From: Mercurialis annua
Taxonomy: Eukaryota; Streptophyta; Magnoliopsida; Malpighiales; Euphorbiaceae
Assembly (NCBI RefSeq): GCF_937616625.2
Contig: NC_065574.1
Location: forward strand, 1,612,001-1,676,000
Length of the DNA: 64,000 bases
Reading direction: 5' to 3'
Position 1 is the first letter of the stretch, and the number at the start of each line of letters is the position of its first letter. Positions 49,261-61,860 of the stretch are shown piece after piece. The notes below the pieces were generated by a model, which did not search any database, was not told where the DNA came from, and saw only the letters and a program-made list of their open reading frames with translations. The position numbers and the translations under genes are program-made.

Positions 49261-49915
49261 TTGTATTTAATTAGTCATTTTTAAAAAATATTATTCAACA
49301 AATCGTAATACTTTTAAATTTTTATTTATTAGATCTCTATTGAAGTATAATAATGTGATATATTTTGCCAACGTATCAAATTTATTGGACAGTTAGATAT
49401 GGTCTCATGTGAGTTTCAGAGTAAGCGTAACGTACGCTCTTTTTCCGTCCAAAAAAGAGGCCTAAAACTTCAAAATGAATAAAGTATAAAAGGCTAAATA
49501 AAGATTAAATAAAAAAACAGACCAGATAATGAAAATTCTGAAAGTAGAAGGGTCTAAAGAAGGGTTTAGCCAATATAAATTTAAGAATTATTCCGAAAAA
49601 TAAGCTCACATGTGGGCTTGAATGGGTTTGAGCTGAATCACTTTATTTCTCAGACTAAGCCCAATTAAAATATGTTAGAAAGGCCCAATAAAACCTGAAA
49701 AAACATAGGGCTGAGATATTTTTATTTTATAATTGGTACGAAAAAAAGACAACGAAACAATTTATTATCTTCCACACGTTCCTTCCTACTTCCCTTCCGT
49801 CATCTCACGACACAATCAAAATTATTCAGAGAGGAGAGAGACATCCAAACTCAAAGAACCTCTCAGATCTAAAAAAAACGACACCGTTCTCAACTCAACA
49901 TCTCATCAATTAATC

Positions 49916-51727
49916 ATGTCTTCTACCTTTAGCGGCGATGAAACTGCTCCGTTCTTCGGCTTCCTCGGCGCCGCCGCTGCTCTCGTCTTCTCCTGTATCA
50001 TTCTCTTCTCTTTACACTTTTAATTTTGCAATTTATTTGTATTTTTTCTTTTAATTTGAAGATCTCGCTGTTGAAATCCGTTAATTAAATGTTTTTTAAA
50101 TGTGTTTTGGTTTTTGATTGTTTGAATTTAGATCGATCTGATTCAGTTATGTGTTTTTGTTAATGATCGCATTTGATTTTTGATAACAATTAATTAAACG
50201 AATTAGATGACCTGGCAGTTTATTTATCTTGGTAATGATTTTAATATGCTGTTTACGCTTGATAATAATTAATGAAACGAATTAGATAACTTAGCAGTTT
50301 GTTGATCTGAATTAATGATGTTAATATGTTGTTGCTTACGCTGGTTTGCTTACATTTTAAGATCCTATGAAAATTAGGTTATCCTTTGATTGTACTTAGT
50401 TTAAAATTATGTCGAATCAAAAACCTAACCTGTTTGAAACTAGGTTGAATGGAAAACAGAACCAGTTTTGTGATTAAAATATTGTGGTGTAGCGGTTTAG
50501 AAGCATAAAATAGAGATCGAGTTTTAATACGAACGAGCAGAAGTTTAGGTTTATGAGCTGAGTGCTGAATTGCTGATCTTGTATTGGATGCTCAGGTATG
50601 GGAGCTGCGTATGGAACAGCCAAGAGTGGTGTTGGAGTGGCGTCTATGGGTGTGATGAGGCCTGAGCTTGTAATGAAGTCAATTGTGCCAGTTGTTATGG
50701 CTGGTGTGTTGGGTATATATGGTTTGATTATTGCAGTTATTATTAGTACTGGTATTAACCCTAAGGCTAAGTCGTATTACCTTTTCGATGGCTACGCACA
50801 TCTCTCTTCCGGTCTTTCCTGTGGCCTTGCTGGTCTTTCTGCTGGTATGGCTATTGGAATTGTTGGTGACGCTGGTGTCAGGTATATTTGCTCTATACAT
50901 GGATGTGTCGTATATAATTTTTGATATCATATGATTATATTATTTTATCAATCAATTTGTGCTGTGAATTTGGATTAATAATTGTGTCTCAATGACATTT
51001 ACTTGCAGTTTCGTGATTTGAATTTTTTGAATGTAATGGCTGAAATTTTGCTCTCTGTAATCTGAATTTTGCTTGAACATACATATGAACATTTAACTCT
51101 ATATTAATTCTCAAACATATGATTGTAGAAATTTTTAGACTTTATTTTGATATTAATCTTCCTAGCTCAATTAAGTTTACTCTTTGGGGTGTCATGTCAA
51201 TATGCTTTTTCATCTGTAACTCAATGGTCAGCAGTAGTTCTCTGCTGTTGGCTATCGACATGCTAAGTAGTACGGACACTTCATTCAATCAATGTTTCCC
51301 GTTTCGGAAACGTGTCGGAAAGTTGGCGTTTTGAACATGAAACTTGTTTCTCCGTATCCGTGCTATGCATGGTTGACATGCAGCTCTAGTTGTCACTCTG
51401 TTTTTTGTTTCTAATGCAATGTCAGGACATTTGGATTGAGATTATGTGTAGCAAAAATTACTAAAATGTTTTGTGATAATTTGAATAGGAAGCCATAGTT
51501 ATAAATCTGTTTTGGGACAATTTGATTGTAGAATACGTTGTTTCATGAAAATATATTGCATCTTGTCTTGATCTTTTATCTGTTTATTCTGCAGAGCTAA
51601 TGCACAACAACCAAAACTCTTTGTTGGTATGATCCTTATCCTCATTTTTGCTGAAGCCTTGGCACTGTACGGGCTTATTGTTGGCATCATCTTGTCTTCC
51701 CGAGCTGGCCAGTCTAGGGCTGAATAA
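49916..51727 (+). CDS. VHA-c: V-type proton ATPase 16 kDa proteolipid subunit c
   Basis: Three exons, 49916-49994, 50596-50881 and 51595-51727, encode 165 aa, the canonical length. It has four transmembrane segments in two related hairpins: the first from [24 protein letters not shown], the second pairing [25 protein letters not shown] with [22 protein letters not shown]. The proton-carrying glutamate is E142 in FAEALALYG. Many copies form the rotating VO ring in vacuole, Golgi and TGN/endosome membranes. The start [16 protein letters not shown] is the known N-terminus of plant subunit c. Both introns have good GT-AG sites; an upstream in-frame ATG at 49733 only extends into leader sequence and was not used. 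Confidence 0.98.
51268..51370. repeat. Dispersed repeat copy 2 (GTAGCACGGACACTTCATTC family)
   Basis: AGTAGTACGGACACTTCATTC, GTTTCGGAAACGTGTCGGAA, and CGTATCCGTGCTATGCATG. It matches the copy at 44605-44760 in order and orientation and lies within the second V-ATPase intron. Confidence 0.7.
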
Positions 51728-51900
51728 GCGGGGAGGTTAATACCTTTCATTATTCTTTTATGGCTTCCGAATGTGTGACTGCAGGGGAAGCACTTGCAGG
51801 ATTTTGAAAAATTCTCGTTATGGAAGTGCCTGCTCTGCCATGCATTTAGTGGGTGGTTTCTTTGTACTGTTTGCTGAAATAGGATCGAGTTTATCTGCGG

Positions 51901-51906
51901 AATAAA
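51901..51906 (+). terminator. Candidate poly(A) signal of the V-ATPase subunit c gene
   Basis: AATAAA 174 nt past the stop codon, followed by TG/T-rich sequence. Confidence 0.4.
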
Positions 51907-52252
51907 AGTTTGTGAAGCTGTTAAACTTTTGGTTTATTTTTTTTATGTATCAATGTGTTTTTGCTGGAAACTGGTATAGAAACTTTAGTTGTAATTCTAA
52001 TTAATTCATCCATGGATTTCTTATTTATTGAATATGCTGAATGAACGGTTATTTTTTAAGATTTGATTTTGTAGGATTATTTGTTGGGATAGAACAATTC
52101 AGAAAAATGAATTACCATTGATATGGGTATTAAATGGTGTTTCTCTTGGCCATTTATGCGTCGGGTCATTAGCTTTTTTAGGGTTATTTTGTTATTGGTT
52201 GAAAATGATTGTAATTCATTCAGTAACTCATCAGTAATGAATGGATAAAGTA

Positions 52253-52538
52253 ATACACCTTCCGTCCCAATAGAGTTGTCCACTTTAAAAAAAAAAAATG
52301 TATTCCAAAACTCTTGTACACTTTCAAAAAATAATTTTTTACATTTAATTTTTTCTATATTATTCTTATTTAAAATTCATTAATTAGTAAGTTGACAGTA
52401 AATTGCAAGTAGACCTTATATTAAATAGGGGTATAATAAAAAAAGTAATTTTTTTTTAATAAACTCCATAAATAATAATTATTTTTCTTAAACTGTGTGA
52501 TAAAGATAAAGTGAACAACTCTAGAACGGAGAGTAGTA
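52253..52538. mobile_element. Degenerate Stowaway-like MITE
   Basis: Left end ACCTTCCGTCCCAATAGAGT then TGTCCACTTT. Right end AAAGTGAACAACTCTAGAAC then GGAGAGTAGTA. It belongs to the same family as the better preserved copy at 61517-61803. Confidence 0.75.
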
Positions 52539-53451
52539 TTTATTTTGGATCTACCTTTTACCATATGTTTTTTTTTTGTCAAAGACCTCTAACCATGTGA
52601 GACATGAATGTGAGACATGAATTTTAGGACCACAGGCTTGATAGGAAGCTTCCAGTTTCTCCTATGGGGAGTTTTCGCCCTCTACAAGTTTCTTTGAGCT
52701 GAATCGCAATTGTTTAAATACAAATTTATTACCTTTAGACTAGTGTTGTCAAAATGGGTTGGCGGATCGTGCCCAGCCACTTTGTTAATACTACCAAGGT
52801 TAATACGAACATGCCTTTATAACTAATCACGTTAAAATGTTCACCCTAACAATGACACGAATTTTAAACGAGTGTCATGATACGGCACGAAGATAAATGG
52901 ATAAGATTTTTAATAAAAGGAAATATCATCATATTTTTAAGAGCAAAAGTAATTGTAATTATTCTAAAATTTGAAATTTAGTTGATGAGATATGAAATAG
53001 AAAGTGAATTTGTCTCACTACATTCACTACATGTGCATAGTTAAATTCACTTTATACTCTAAATTTAAATTATAAATTTCTTATTGAATTCTTAATTTTT
53101 TTTATCAAACTGAAGAGTTTGATATTTGTAAAGAGTACATTAAGAATCACAACCCAAATAACTTTAAGCCTAGAAAATGTACAACATTTGCTTGCCTCAG
53201 TAGCCCAAGCTTAGCTCAGTAGATAGAGACTTATGCCTTATGATGATATACTGATGCAATAAAAAATTTTACAACTTTATCTTCAATATAATCAATAAGA
53301 TTTTTCAACTACAATGATTCAATTAATAGAAATGATAAAGGAAATCACATTCTGCTGAACCAATAATTTCTAATAATTCAAATGAATAAATTATATGACT
53401 ATAAAATCCATTTTAGATATGATTTGTAATATTTTATCCAAATTAATACAA

Positions 53452-54501
53452 TGTGAAATAATTAGAGAAGAAAAAATATATTATTAAATCGAATGATGAT
53501 AGGTTGATTACAAGCATATATATATATAACTAGAATAGTTCTAATCAAATAAGAACTTCTAAGGATATAAACCTTTAATCATAATAGGAGAAGGAGATAT
53601 ATTCCAATACTCCCCCTCAAGTTGGAGCATGAGGATCGATCATGCCCAACTTGGACAATAACATAGTAACAATTCGACCATCAATAAGACTAAACTTGTG
53701 TTTAAGCCAATCGATAATTTTCAGTTTTAAGACTTGATGGTCTCCTTCAAAATTGGCAGGTTTAAGGACTTACGTCGGTCCAAATCAATAATTTTCAGTT
53801 TTAAGACTTGATGGTCTCCTTTAATATTTGCAGTTTAAGGACTTGCGTCGGTCCAATAAATAATACTCAGTTTTAAGACTTGATGGTCTCCATCAATAAT
53901 TTTCATGGAAACTTGAAGTGCGGCGGCGGCGAGTATGGCGGCGGCGACATCTTCCCTTTCCATATAGAGTAGAAAAATTGAAAAGAAAAAAAAACAGACT
54001 GATAACATATGAAAAAAAATCATTGTAGACTTGAAGTGCGGCAGCGGCGAGTATGGCGGCGGCGACATCTTCCTTGTCCATATGATAAATTAGAAGTGTG
54101 GTACGGCGGCGGCGGCGGCGGATAATGGCGGCGGCGGCGGCGGATAATGGCGGCGGCGGCTTCGGATATGGCGGCGGAAATAACAATAAAGTAGTATAAA
54201 TCATCTATTTAGAGTTATGTACGAAAATATAAAAGGGATGGGAGGTGATTTTGGCCATAAAAATAGCCAAAATCACCTCCCTAAAAGTGATAGTTTAAGG
54301 TTTGTGTTTAGATGAAGGATCGATTTGGCTTCGATACCATGTGAAATAATTAGAGAAGAGAAAATATATTATTGAATCGAATGATGATAGGTTGATTACA
54401 AGCATATATATATATATATAACTACAATAGTTCTAATTAAATAAGAACTTATAAGGATATAAACCTTTAATCATAATAGGAGAAGGAGATATATTCCATT
54501 A
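53452..54501 (-). mobile_element. Miniature LTR retrotransposon (TRIM-like, copia-type ends)
   Basis: Two near-identical direct repeats, 53452-53609 and 54340-54501 (about 160 bp), bound a 730-bp interior. Perfect 5-bp target duplications TACAA flank the element at 53447-53451 and 54502-54506. Read on the minus strand, the right repeat is followed at once by TGGTATCGAAGC (54339 down), a primer-binding site for initiator tRNA-Met (canonical TGGTATCAGAGC). The left repeat is preceded by a polypurine tract, AACTTGAGGGGGAG. The interior holds no gag or pol; instead it has about 74-bp tandem units (53711-53900) and two 118-bp-spaced copies of a GGC-rich segment. It must depend on another element's proteins. 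Confidence 0.9.
53711..54180. repeat. Tandem units and GGC-triplet repeats inside the TRIM-like element
   Basis: CAGTTTTAAGACTTGATGGT recurs at about 74-bp spacing (three copies, the last partial). ACTTGAAGTGCGGC...GAGTATGGCGGCGGCGACAT recurs at 53911 and 54029. From 54095 to 54180 the DNA is mostly GGC triplets broken by GGATAATGG. On the minus strand the triplet parts can be read as Ala or Pro runs, but no conserved domain is evident. Confidence 0.85.
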
Positions 54502-55321
54502 TACAATTTGTTTCTATGCATTAAATGTATCAAAAATAGTGCTAATAATGCCTCATACGTCACCGTGTATGTGAGTTTGTTGCTTTTCATTTTATTCCAA
54601 TCAAGTAGTCTCTCGCCAAAGCTCCTACTATAGAAATGAGAGCACACCATGGGTAGGCAAAATGCCCGGCCGTTCGGTTCAACCAATCGAACCGATTACT
54701 TTTCGGATGTATACAATTTTATGTGTTCATGTCGATTTTAACAGAACATAATAAAATTCCAAAAAAAATGATATTTGATTCGGTTTGATTTTAATTTTTC
54801 GATCGGTTTGGATTCAATCAATTTAAGTGTAATGTCGTCCAGTTTTAATTTTGAGTTTGTCGGTTTCTGATTCGATCATTTTATAAGAATTAGTTCTGAA
54901 TCAAACTAATTGAATGGTCACTCCTGGACCACGTGAATGGTCAATTGAGAACAAATAAACCATCATTTGAATGATCAATTAAGAACAAATAGAAATATGA
55001 AAAAATTATCAAACAATATTAAATATAGTCAATATATATTATTTTTCAAATTCTGCTAAAATAATACTATTTCATATAGCATAGTCTTTTAAAAAAGACC
55101 ATGAAATTTGATCGATTTTTTAAAAATTGTTAAAATAAATGAAGAGAAAATAAAGAGTTATGTATAGAAAAAATGTAAAAACAAATAATTAAAGAGAAAA
55201 GGATAAACTTTAAAATTAAAATGAAAAGACTTCCGGCTGTTTACATTTAAAGTTTAAGACAAACATAAATACTAAAAAAAATTAATTTATCTAGGTCAAA
55301 TGAGTCAATTTCTAAAAGAAT

Positions 55322-57270
55322 GCTCCCTCCGTTTTTTTAATGGACTATTTAATCAAAATTTTATATATTAAAATAATGGGTGTTTTGTCTTAAATTTATT
55401 AGAGTATATGGGTATGCATCTGCTGCTCCAAGCTGAAGCTTCTTGCTGATGTGTAATGCCAGCTAGAATATACAGCATACAGCTGTAATCTAGCTCATGA
55501 ACAGCTGGATAACATGCCATTTGTGTGAGGATTAATATCTAGGAACAGATTAGCTTTTTCTTCTATAAATATAAAGTTTAATTGTTTAGACCAAATTTGT
55601 AATCTACAAGCTTCAGTAAAGTTCTGTTACTCTGTTCAAATTCTGATACGGTATCAAAGCGGGTCCGAGCCCGGGATCAAGCATTGCTGCCGGAGTTGCC
55701 GCCGCGTTATTAGTTTCTTCTCCGGTTAACTGTTCTGGAAGTCCAGTCCCAGCAGTTCCGTGATTTCAAATTTGATGATTTTCTTCTCTATTGTATCGAT
55801 CTGGAAGTCCAGCCCCAGCGATCCGGGTTGAGCTTAATTTTGGCGTATGAGCATCGCTATCGGTGACTCGAAGTTCAATTTCTGATTCTTATCATTGCTA
55901 TCAATTACTTTCGGCTTCAATTTCAGGTTGTTTCTGATCGTTTTTTAATAAATTTATAGCTATTATTCAGTTTCACTTCCTACAATCTCAAATTCATTGA
56001 TTTCAACTCCTTGATCATATGATTTTCTTTTGAAGTTTATACTTTCAGTGAAACCGTTATCGGTATTAATTCTTATTTGTTAAGCAAAATCAGTTCATCG
56101 GTGGAGATCAGTTCTCTTATTCTCTAATTCATTTTTCCTCTTTTTTTATAATATTAAAATCTCATTCACATGTAATCTCAACTTCTCTCAAATTTTTTAT
56201 ATTCGACTATTCAAATTTCTCTTTTTATCCTAGTTCTGTAATCAAATCAATGTTTGATTTGATTATTATCTTATTCGATTTGTCTTTGATTCTCAAAATT
56301 TTAAATTTTCCTTTATCATAATCTCAATCTATGTTTTGAGACTTTGTTTTCAGATTGTGAGTTTTATACCAATTGTCATTCTCTGTGTTTGATATTTGTT
56401 GAGATTATATCTCTTCGTTTTAGTATTGAGATTTGATTGAATCTTATTTTCGGAGTGGATTAGTTCTGCTATTTGTTGAAATAATTGATACCTAATTTCG
56501 CACACTTTATGTTCGATAAAAAGTCCTCAAATGAGAAGTTTTGGTTTCTTTGATGTTGATGACTGCTGCTGGTATTGATTTTCAAGACTACTACAAGTTA
56601 AATTGGCTTTAATTTGAAGAAAAAAAATTGAAGGATATTCTGTTATGATTAACGAAAGCGTATTGACGTGCCCAAACTGATTTTTATGATGCAAATTTTT
56701 TGATACATATTGTTGTGAACTGCAAACCGTTGTTGTTGCCAATAAATTGCTGGAGATGCTCCTTTATCAAGCTTGCATCAGTATGCGCTTGAATTGCTGA
56801 AGATGCTCTCTTATCAAGCTGGCATATTCAATACATATATCCAGCTTGAGCGGGCCATTAGAGTATCTGGGTATGCATTTGCTACTCCAAGTTGAAGCTC
56901 CCTGATGATATGTCATGCCAGGTAGAATATAATTATATACAACTGTAATCAGCTCATGAACATCTGGATAACATTCCATTTGTGTTAGCTTTTTCTTCTA
57001 TAAATACAGTTTGAAGCTTAATTGTTTAAACTAAGTTTGTAATCTACAAGTTTCAGTAAAGTTTCGTCACTCTGTTCCAATTCTAGTAAAATTATAAGAG
57101 TAAATACTAATATAAGCCGATTAGTTAATAAATACATTGTAAATTGACTCATAGAATCATTAAGAAGGGATAAATTTGAAAGATAATAGTTAAAATCAAA
57201 ATCCTAAAAAGACAAGTAACTAGAAACAAATATATTTTGCTAGATGGACAATAAATAAAACGAGGGAGTA
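55322..57270. mobile_element. Stowaway-like MITE split by an LTR element
   Basis: The left end CTCCCTCCGTTTTTTTAATG and the right end (inverse of TACTCCCTCGTTTTATTTAT) are an inverted-repeat pair of the CTCCCTCCG family. With the inserted LTR element removed the MITE would be about 250 bp, close to intact family members. Confidence 0.75.
55397..57088 (+). mobile_element. Non-autonomous LTR retrotransposon (copia-type) nested in a MITE
   Basis: Direct repeats 55397-55648 (252 bp) and 56856-57088 (233 bp) share TTAGAGTAT, GGGTATGCAT, GCTCATGAACA, CTGGATAACAT and TCTACAAG in order. The 5-bp duplication AAATT flanks the pair at 55392-55396 and 57089-57093. GGTATCAAAGC at 55650-55660, right after the first repeat, is an initiator tRNA-Met primer-binding site. 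CAGCTTGAGCGGGCC before the second repeat is a decayed form of the usual CAACTTGAGGGGGA polypurine tract. Translating just before it gives a remnant resembling the copia pol C-terminus (LLKMLSYQAGIFNTYIQLER). The 1.2-kb interior has no long frame. The roughly 19-bp indel between the repeats implies some age. Confidence 0.88.
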
Positions 57271-59186
57271 TCACATTCAACCTTGTTTATTGCAGTGAAA
57301 TTTTTGCCTTCCAATATTTTTTTATATTATTTGTATTACAGGTAGCCATAGTTCAAACGGTGAGTATTAGATAATATTGTATTAATAATGCGGGTTTATT
57401 TTTTCCGCAAGCTCTTTCACTCCTCAAGAAAAGAAATAGTTTTATTGTTAGTTGTTAGCTAAATTGACTAATATAATTTATATGCTTACACGAGTTTGTG
57501 TAATAATTTTTTCGATATATTTCATTTTAATTATACAATATAATTGTTGCTTCATGTCATTCATATAACAAATTAATAGTGTGTTAGTCATGTGGAAAAT
57601 TAAATGATAAAAAAAAATTTAAAAAAATATCGCAAATGTATATTATCATTTTGTGAAAATGACGCGATGTACCAGTTATATGAGATCAGCATTTCAGGTC
57701 GAGTTAACTCGATTTGTTTTTTCTTTTAACACTATGTGAGAATAATATAAAGCATTTTTCACTAGGATATAGTAGTATTGTAAAATCTTTTTGGGTTAGG
57801 TATTGAGAAATGGTCCAAGGATTTTTGCATTTCTCCAAAAATTTAATGCTATCACTAATTTGTTGTATGTATATGTGTGTGGATGACAAACATTGGAACA
57901 GCAAAAAGGTCATCATATGAAATTCCCAAGTTGTTGACGTAGTTCTCAAATTCTGTGATCTATTAACCAACTTTATTACATTATCTTCATCAATGCAAAC
58001 ATTCATTCATGACTTTGCACTAAACCCTTATGACTTATACATTGATTAAATACATTGATTAAATTAATCAACTACTACTAATCTTTTAAAAAAAATACTT
58101 CTCCATAATATTTGTCTCCGGTTCATAATATTTATCACTTCTGGAAAAAAAAAATTATTCCATTAATATTTGTCATTTTAGAATATTAAAAAAACATTAA
58201 TTATATTTTTCAAATATACCTCCTATTAATTTATTGAAATGATACAAATATACAAATAAAAATAGTGGTCATTAATATCAACAAATTTCAAACTAGGATT
58301 AACTTAATAAATCAAACAGAACAGGCGTATTGTCAAATTTTGAATTATCTCGCATTTCTATTTGGAAGATTAGTTTACAGATTTAATTTTTACAATGTAA
58401 ATATTGTATTTTATATTTGTTATAGATCTATAATTGTTATTGTAATTTTTAAACACATAAATTTTATATTGGATGACATATTATATTGTCAGAAATCTCT
58501 GATCTGCTATAATATCTAACTCGGTTCGTGTGGTTAAAGTTGAAACTCATATAGTCAACTTTTTTTATTAATAAATGAATTCGTATTTTTAAAAACAAAT
58601 CATGTTGTTATTGATATCGGTATTAAACAAGTTATTACACCGAGTGATATGCATAATCTGTTTAATTTTCGTATCGTGTTCTTACCCACATGATTATTTA
58701 AAAGATAGATCAACACAACACAAATACTGATAGAGAGAGTAGTAGGTTACCTGAAAAAATTAGGTCTGTTTTTTGGAATCTTATAAGTCCAATTATCCTT
58801 CTTTGTTTTTAATTGCAAATAAAGTGACCTCAATTATACGTAGTGTTTTGTGACATTATTGTTATATTGCCTCTTCTCCACATGCTTTTGTTCTTCTTCT
58901 TTTTTAATTTATTAAAACTTTATGGCAGTTATTATTTAATACCGAAACTTTTATGCACTTTTGTGTTTAGTGGTTAATGTTGTTTCAAGTGGGAAAAAAG
59001 ATGATGTAATTTAATTTATTTAAAGGGTTTAGATAGATTTTAAATTTTAGAAAAACCTGCTTTTAATAATTTGAAAATCTTAATTATGTCATGAATGAGT
59101 TGATTGTGCAAATGTGAGTTGCGATTTGTGCCACTTTACTTAGCTTTGAGCTTCTCCATTCACTATGAACTTCATTTTGGGATAGT

Positions 59187-59345
59187 TTTTTCCGTCCCAG
59201 TGTATTTGTCCCCTTTTATTTATAGATAACAATAAAGATTAGCCTATTATTAAATTTTAAATATAAACAACATGATAAAATTAATTTAAAAAATTATTAT
59301 TTAGTCGAAATGGACAAAAAATTTGGGACAAAAAAATAAAGAAAG
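59187..59345. mobile_element. Degenerate MITE related to the CTCCGTCCC family
   Basis: TTTTTCCGTCCCAGTGTATTTGTCC at the left and GGACAAAAAATTTGGGACAAAAA at the right form an imperfect inverted pair. Short and decayed. Confidence 0.45.
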
Positions 59346-59598
59346 TGGCTGCTATTTTTTTGATTAAAATTCTCTCAATTTCGCTTCAACTTGAAGGGTC
59401 ATATTGACGAATTTACACCATTCATTGTAAAAGGAATAGTGCAGAAAAATTTAATTAAATTTGATTTTTTGATCTACACCAATCATTTTACAATGAATGA
59501 TAGTAGATTTATTAAACATAACTTCTCAAATTAAAGTGAATTTGAGGAAATCTCTATCTCTATTTCTTTTGCTATGTGAAGGATATTGTGTCTATATA

Positions 59599-59910
59599 GG
59601 ATTAATTACACCAAAAATCATGAACTTTACACTTTTTCACGAAAATAACATGACTTTCAAACGTTGCATGCAAATAAAGGTACAACCTTTCGTTTATGTT
59701 CAAATTCAACATTGGCACATTTTTCGGTGGAATTTCACTGACTTGGACACTTGATGGGTGTGCCGTGTGTCCTGCCACGTCAGTGAAAACGCTCTCAAAT
59801 GTTGAAATTGCAACAAAATGAAAGGTGTTGCCTTTATTTGCCACGTTTTAGAAATTATGTTATTTTCGTGAAAAGATGTAAAGGTCATGATTTTTGGTGT
59901 AATTAACTCT
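59599..59910. mobile_element. Foldback MITE with GGATTAATTACACC termini
   Basis: Left arm GGATTAATTACACCAAAAAT, then CATGAACTTTACA and TTTTTCACGAAAATAACATGA. The right arm is the inverse of TTAATTACACCAAAAATCAT, CCTTTACATC and TTTTCACGAAAATAACAT. Flanks carry TCTATATA at 59591-59598 and 59911-59918, a probable 8-bp target duplication (or 9-10 bp with decay). Confidence 0.75.
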
Positions 59911-61516
59911 TCTATATATCATTTGATATTTCAATTCTATTTAAAAGAATTCAACTAATTATTGATGATTTCTTAACTCTTATGAATTTTATTTATAAAC
60001 TAATTTGCCATAAAAGTAAAATGAAAAATTGAAAAATATTTTATATATATCAACTAAATTTTTATTTTTTAATGTTTGGATATTATCTGTATAAATTATA
60101 GTGTTTCTAGATCAAAGTGACAATTTTTTTATTTATAAAACACTTTACCATTTTGTTTTAATTTTAAATATATTGATTTATTTTACCATTATTATTGTTA
60201 TTATTATGAAATTAAGTACGTAGTAATATATTTTTTTTAGCAGAGGTGGAATTATATTATGTTATTTATTAGCAGAGTTAGCGGAATTAATTGGTACTAA
60301 ATTCATTTTTAACTAGGCAAATCACGGCCTGAACGAAAGTCGGGGTTCGAAAGTACGCAGTGATATGAGTTCCACCAAATCATAATTTTATATATGATGT
60401 AATACAATAATGTTATAGGAAAAAATTATTTCTATCTACAAATGATGTGATATATATAATCCAACAAGTATCACTGTCTTATTTTTCTTCTGTGAGTGAG
60501 AAGCGTCGTCATCTTTCTGGTCACCATGCAGTATGTGCACTTGGATAACCTTGTTTTTTCACGTTAAATTAGGTTACATATTTATTTTACAGGTTCGTAA
60601 TTTGTAAATTATATGCTACAAATTTCATCAGCAATTCGTTCAAAAAAAAAATTCATCAGCAATAATTTCTTGAAGATTTAAAATAATATAATTAATGTTA
60701 AATTGTACAAAAGTAATACCATGCAACGTATTTTGAAAATTTTAAGGTACTTCTAAGCAGCGTATTAAAAGTTAAAAGTATAGCACAATACGACATGTAA
60801 TGCAAGGATATGAAGATAAGACTTAAAGAGCTCTTACGTTGGAAACCAATATTACAACATCTAGATGACAATAACACCTTATGCAATTGTTTCAATGGAT
60901 ATAGATCACTTAATTCCTATAAAATTTATATATGAAATACTGAATATGGAAATAAAATAAAGTAAAAAATAAGTAAAACAACTGTGTGATTTGAAGTGAA
61001 AAATGTGATATTTAACGAGAAAATAATAATAATAGAGAAGAATTATAAAAAATAATTAATAATTGAAAACAGCCGGTGATTAGTAGTCTGCAGAAGATGA
61101 CATTCGTCCTGTCACTTAGCTCCATGCCTGCATATCAATATGTAATGTATGCATACTAAAAATAATTACCAGGCATAAATTTATCTATCCTCAATTTAGT
61201 GTTTTTGTTAAATATATCACGATTTTTAAATCTTATCAATTTAATCTATTATCTTTTATTTTAATTTTTCAATATGACACCATATTTGTTAGTTTACATG
61301 TATAAAATTTATCCTATATGGTATATAATCTTCTACCACATCAGCTCAAAGTTGTGCATATATTTGGCAAGATTTTAAAGATGATAGATCTAACTGATAA
61401 GATTTAGAGATAGCGTTATATTTGAAAAAAAAAAACTTAATATTGTGGGTGGATAGTTCATTTTCCTAACTAATATCATGTGTTCATGGACGAAACTAAC
61501 CTTTTTAGAAGAATTG

Positions 61517-61803
61517 TACTCCCTCCGTCCCAATAGAGTTGTCCACTTTGCCTTTATCACACAGTTTAAGAAAAACAATTATTGAATATAGGGTTTATAA
61601 AATTTTACTTACTTTTCTTGTAATACCCCTATTTAATATAGGGTCCACATGCAATTTACTTCACTTTATTTATTAGTGGATTTTAAATAGGGGTAATATA
61701 GAAAAATTGAGTGTAAAAGTTAGTTACTTTTTGAAAGTGGACAAGAGTTTTGGGACAAATTTTTTTTATAAAAGTGGACAACTCTATTGGGACGGAGGGA
61801 GTA
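61517..61803. mobile_element. Well-preserved Stowaway-like MITE
   Basis: The terminal inverted repeats are identical for about 31 bases, reading CTCCCTCCGTCCCAATAGAG then TTGTCCACTTT inward. TA dinucleotides flank the element. The perfect match of the arms suggests a recent insertion relative to the other copies here. Confidence 0.88.
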
Positions 61804-61860
61804 TAATCTAAAATCTAAGAGCAAGTAATGCTAGTTAAAGAAGGGATAACAATTATCATG

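Noticed and set aside
53190..53260. AGCTTAGCTCAGTAGATAGAGAC resembling a tRNA A box
   Set aside because: No B box or cloverleaf follows; at most a truncated SINE fragment.
53893..54204. Minus-strand 103-codon Ala/Pro/Arg-rich frame
   Set aside because: Made by GGC triplet repeats inside the TRIM-like element; no start context or domain.
54600..54910. Repeated TCGGTTTGATTC-like motifs (also near 41800-42060)
   Set aside because: Too degenerate to define an element by eye; noted only as old repeat DNA.
60340..60385. GGGGTTCGAAAGTACGC resembling a tRNA B box
   Set aside because: The surrounding sequence does not fold as a tRNA and no A box lies at the right distance.
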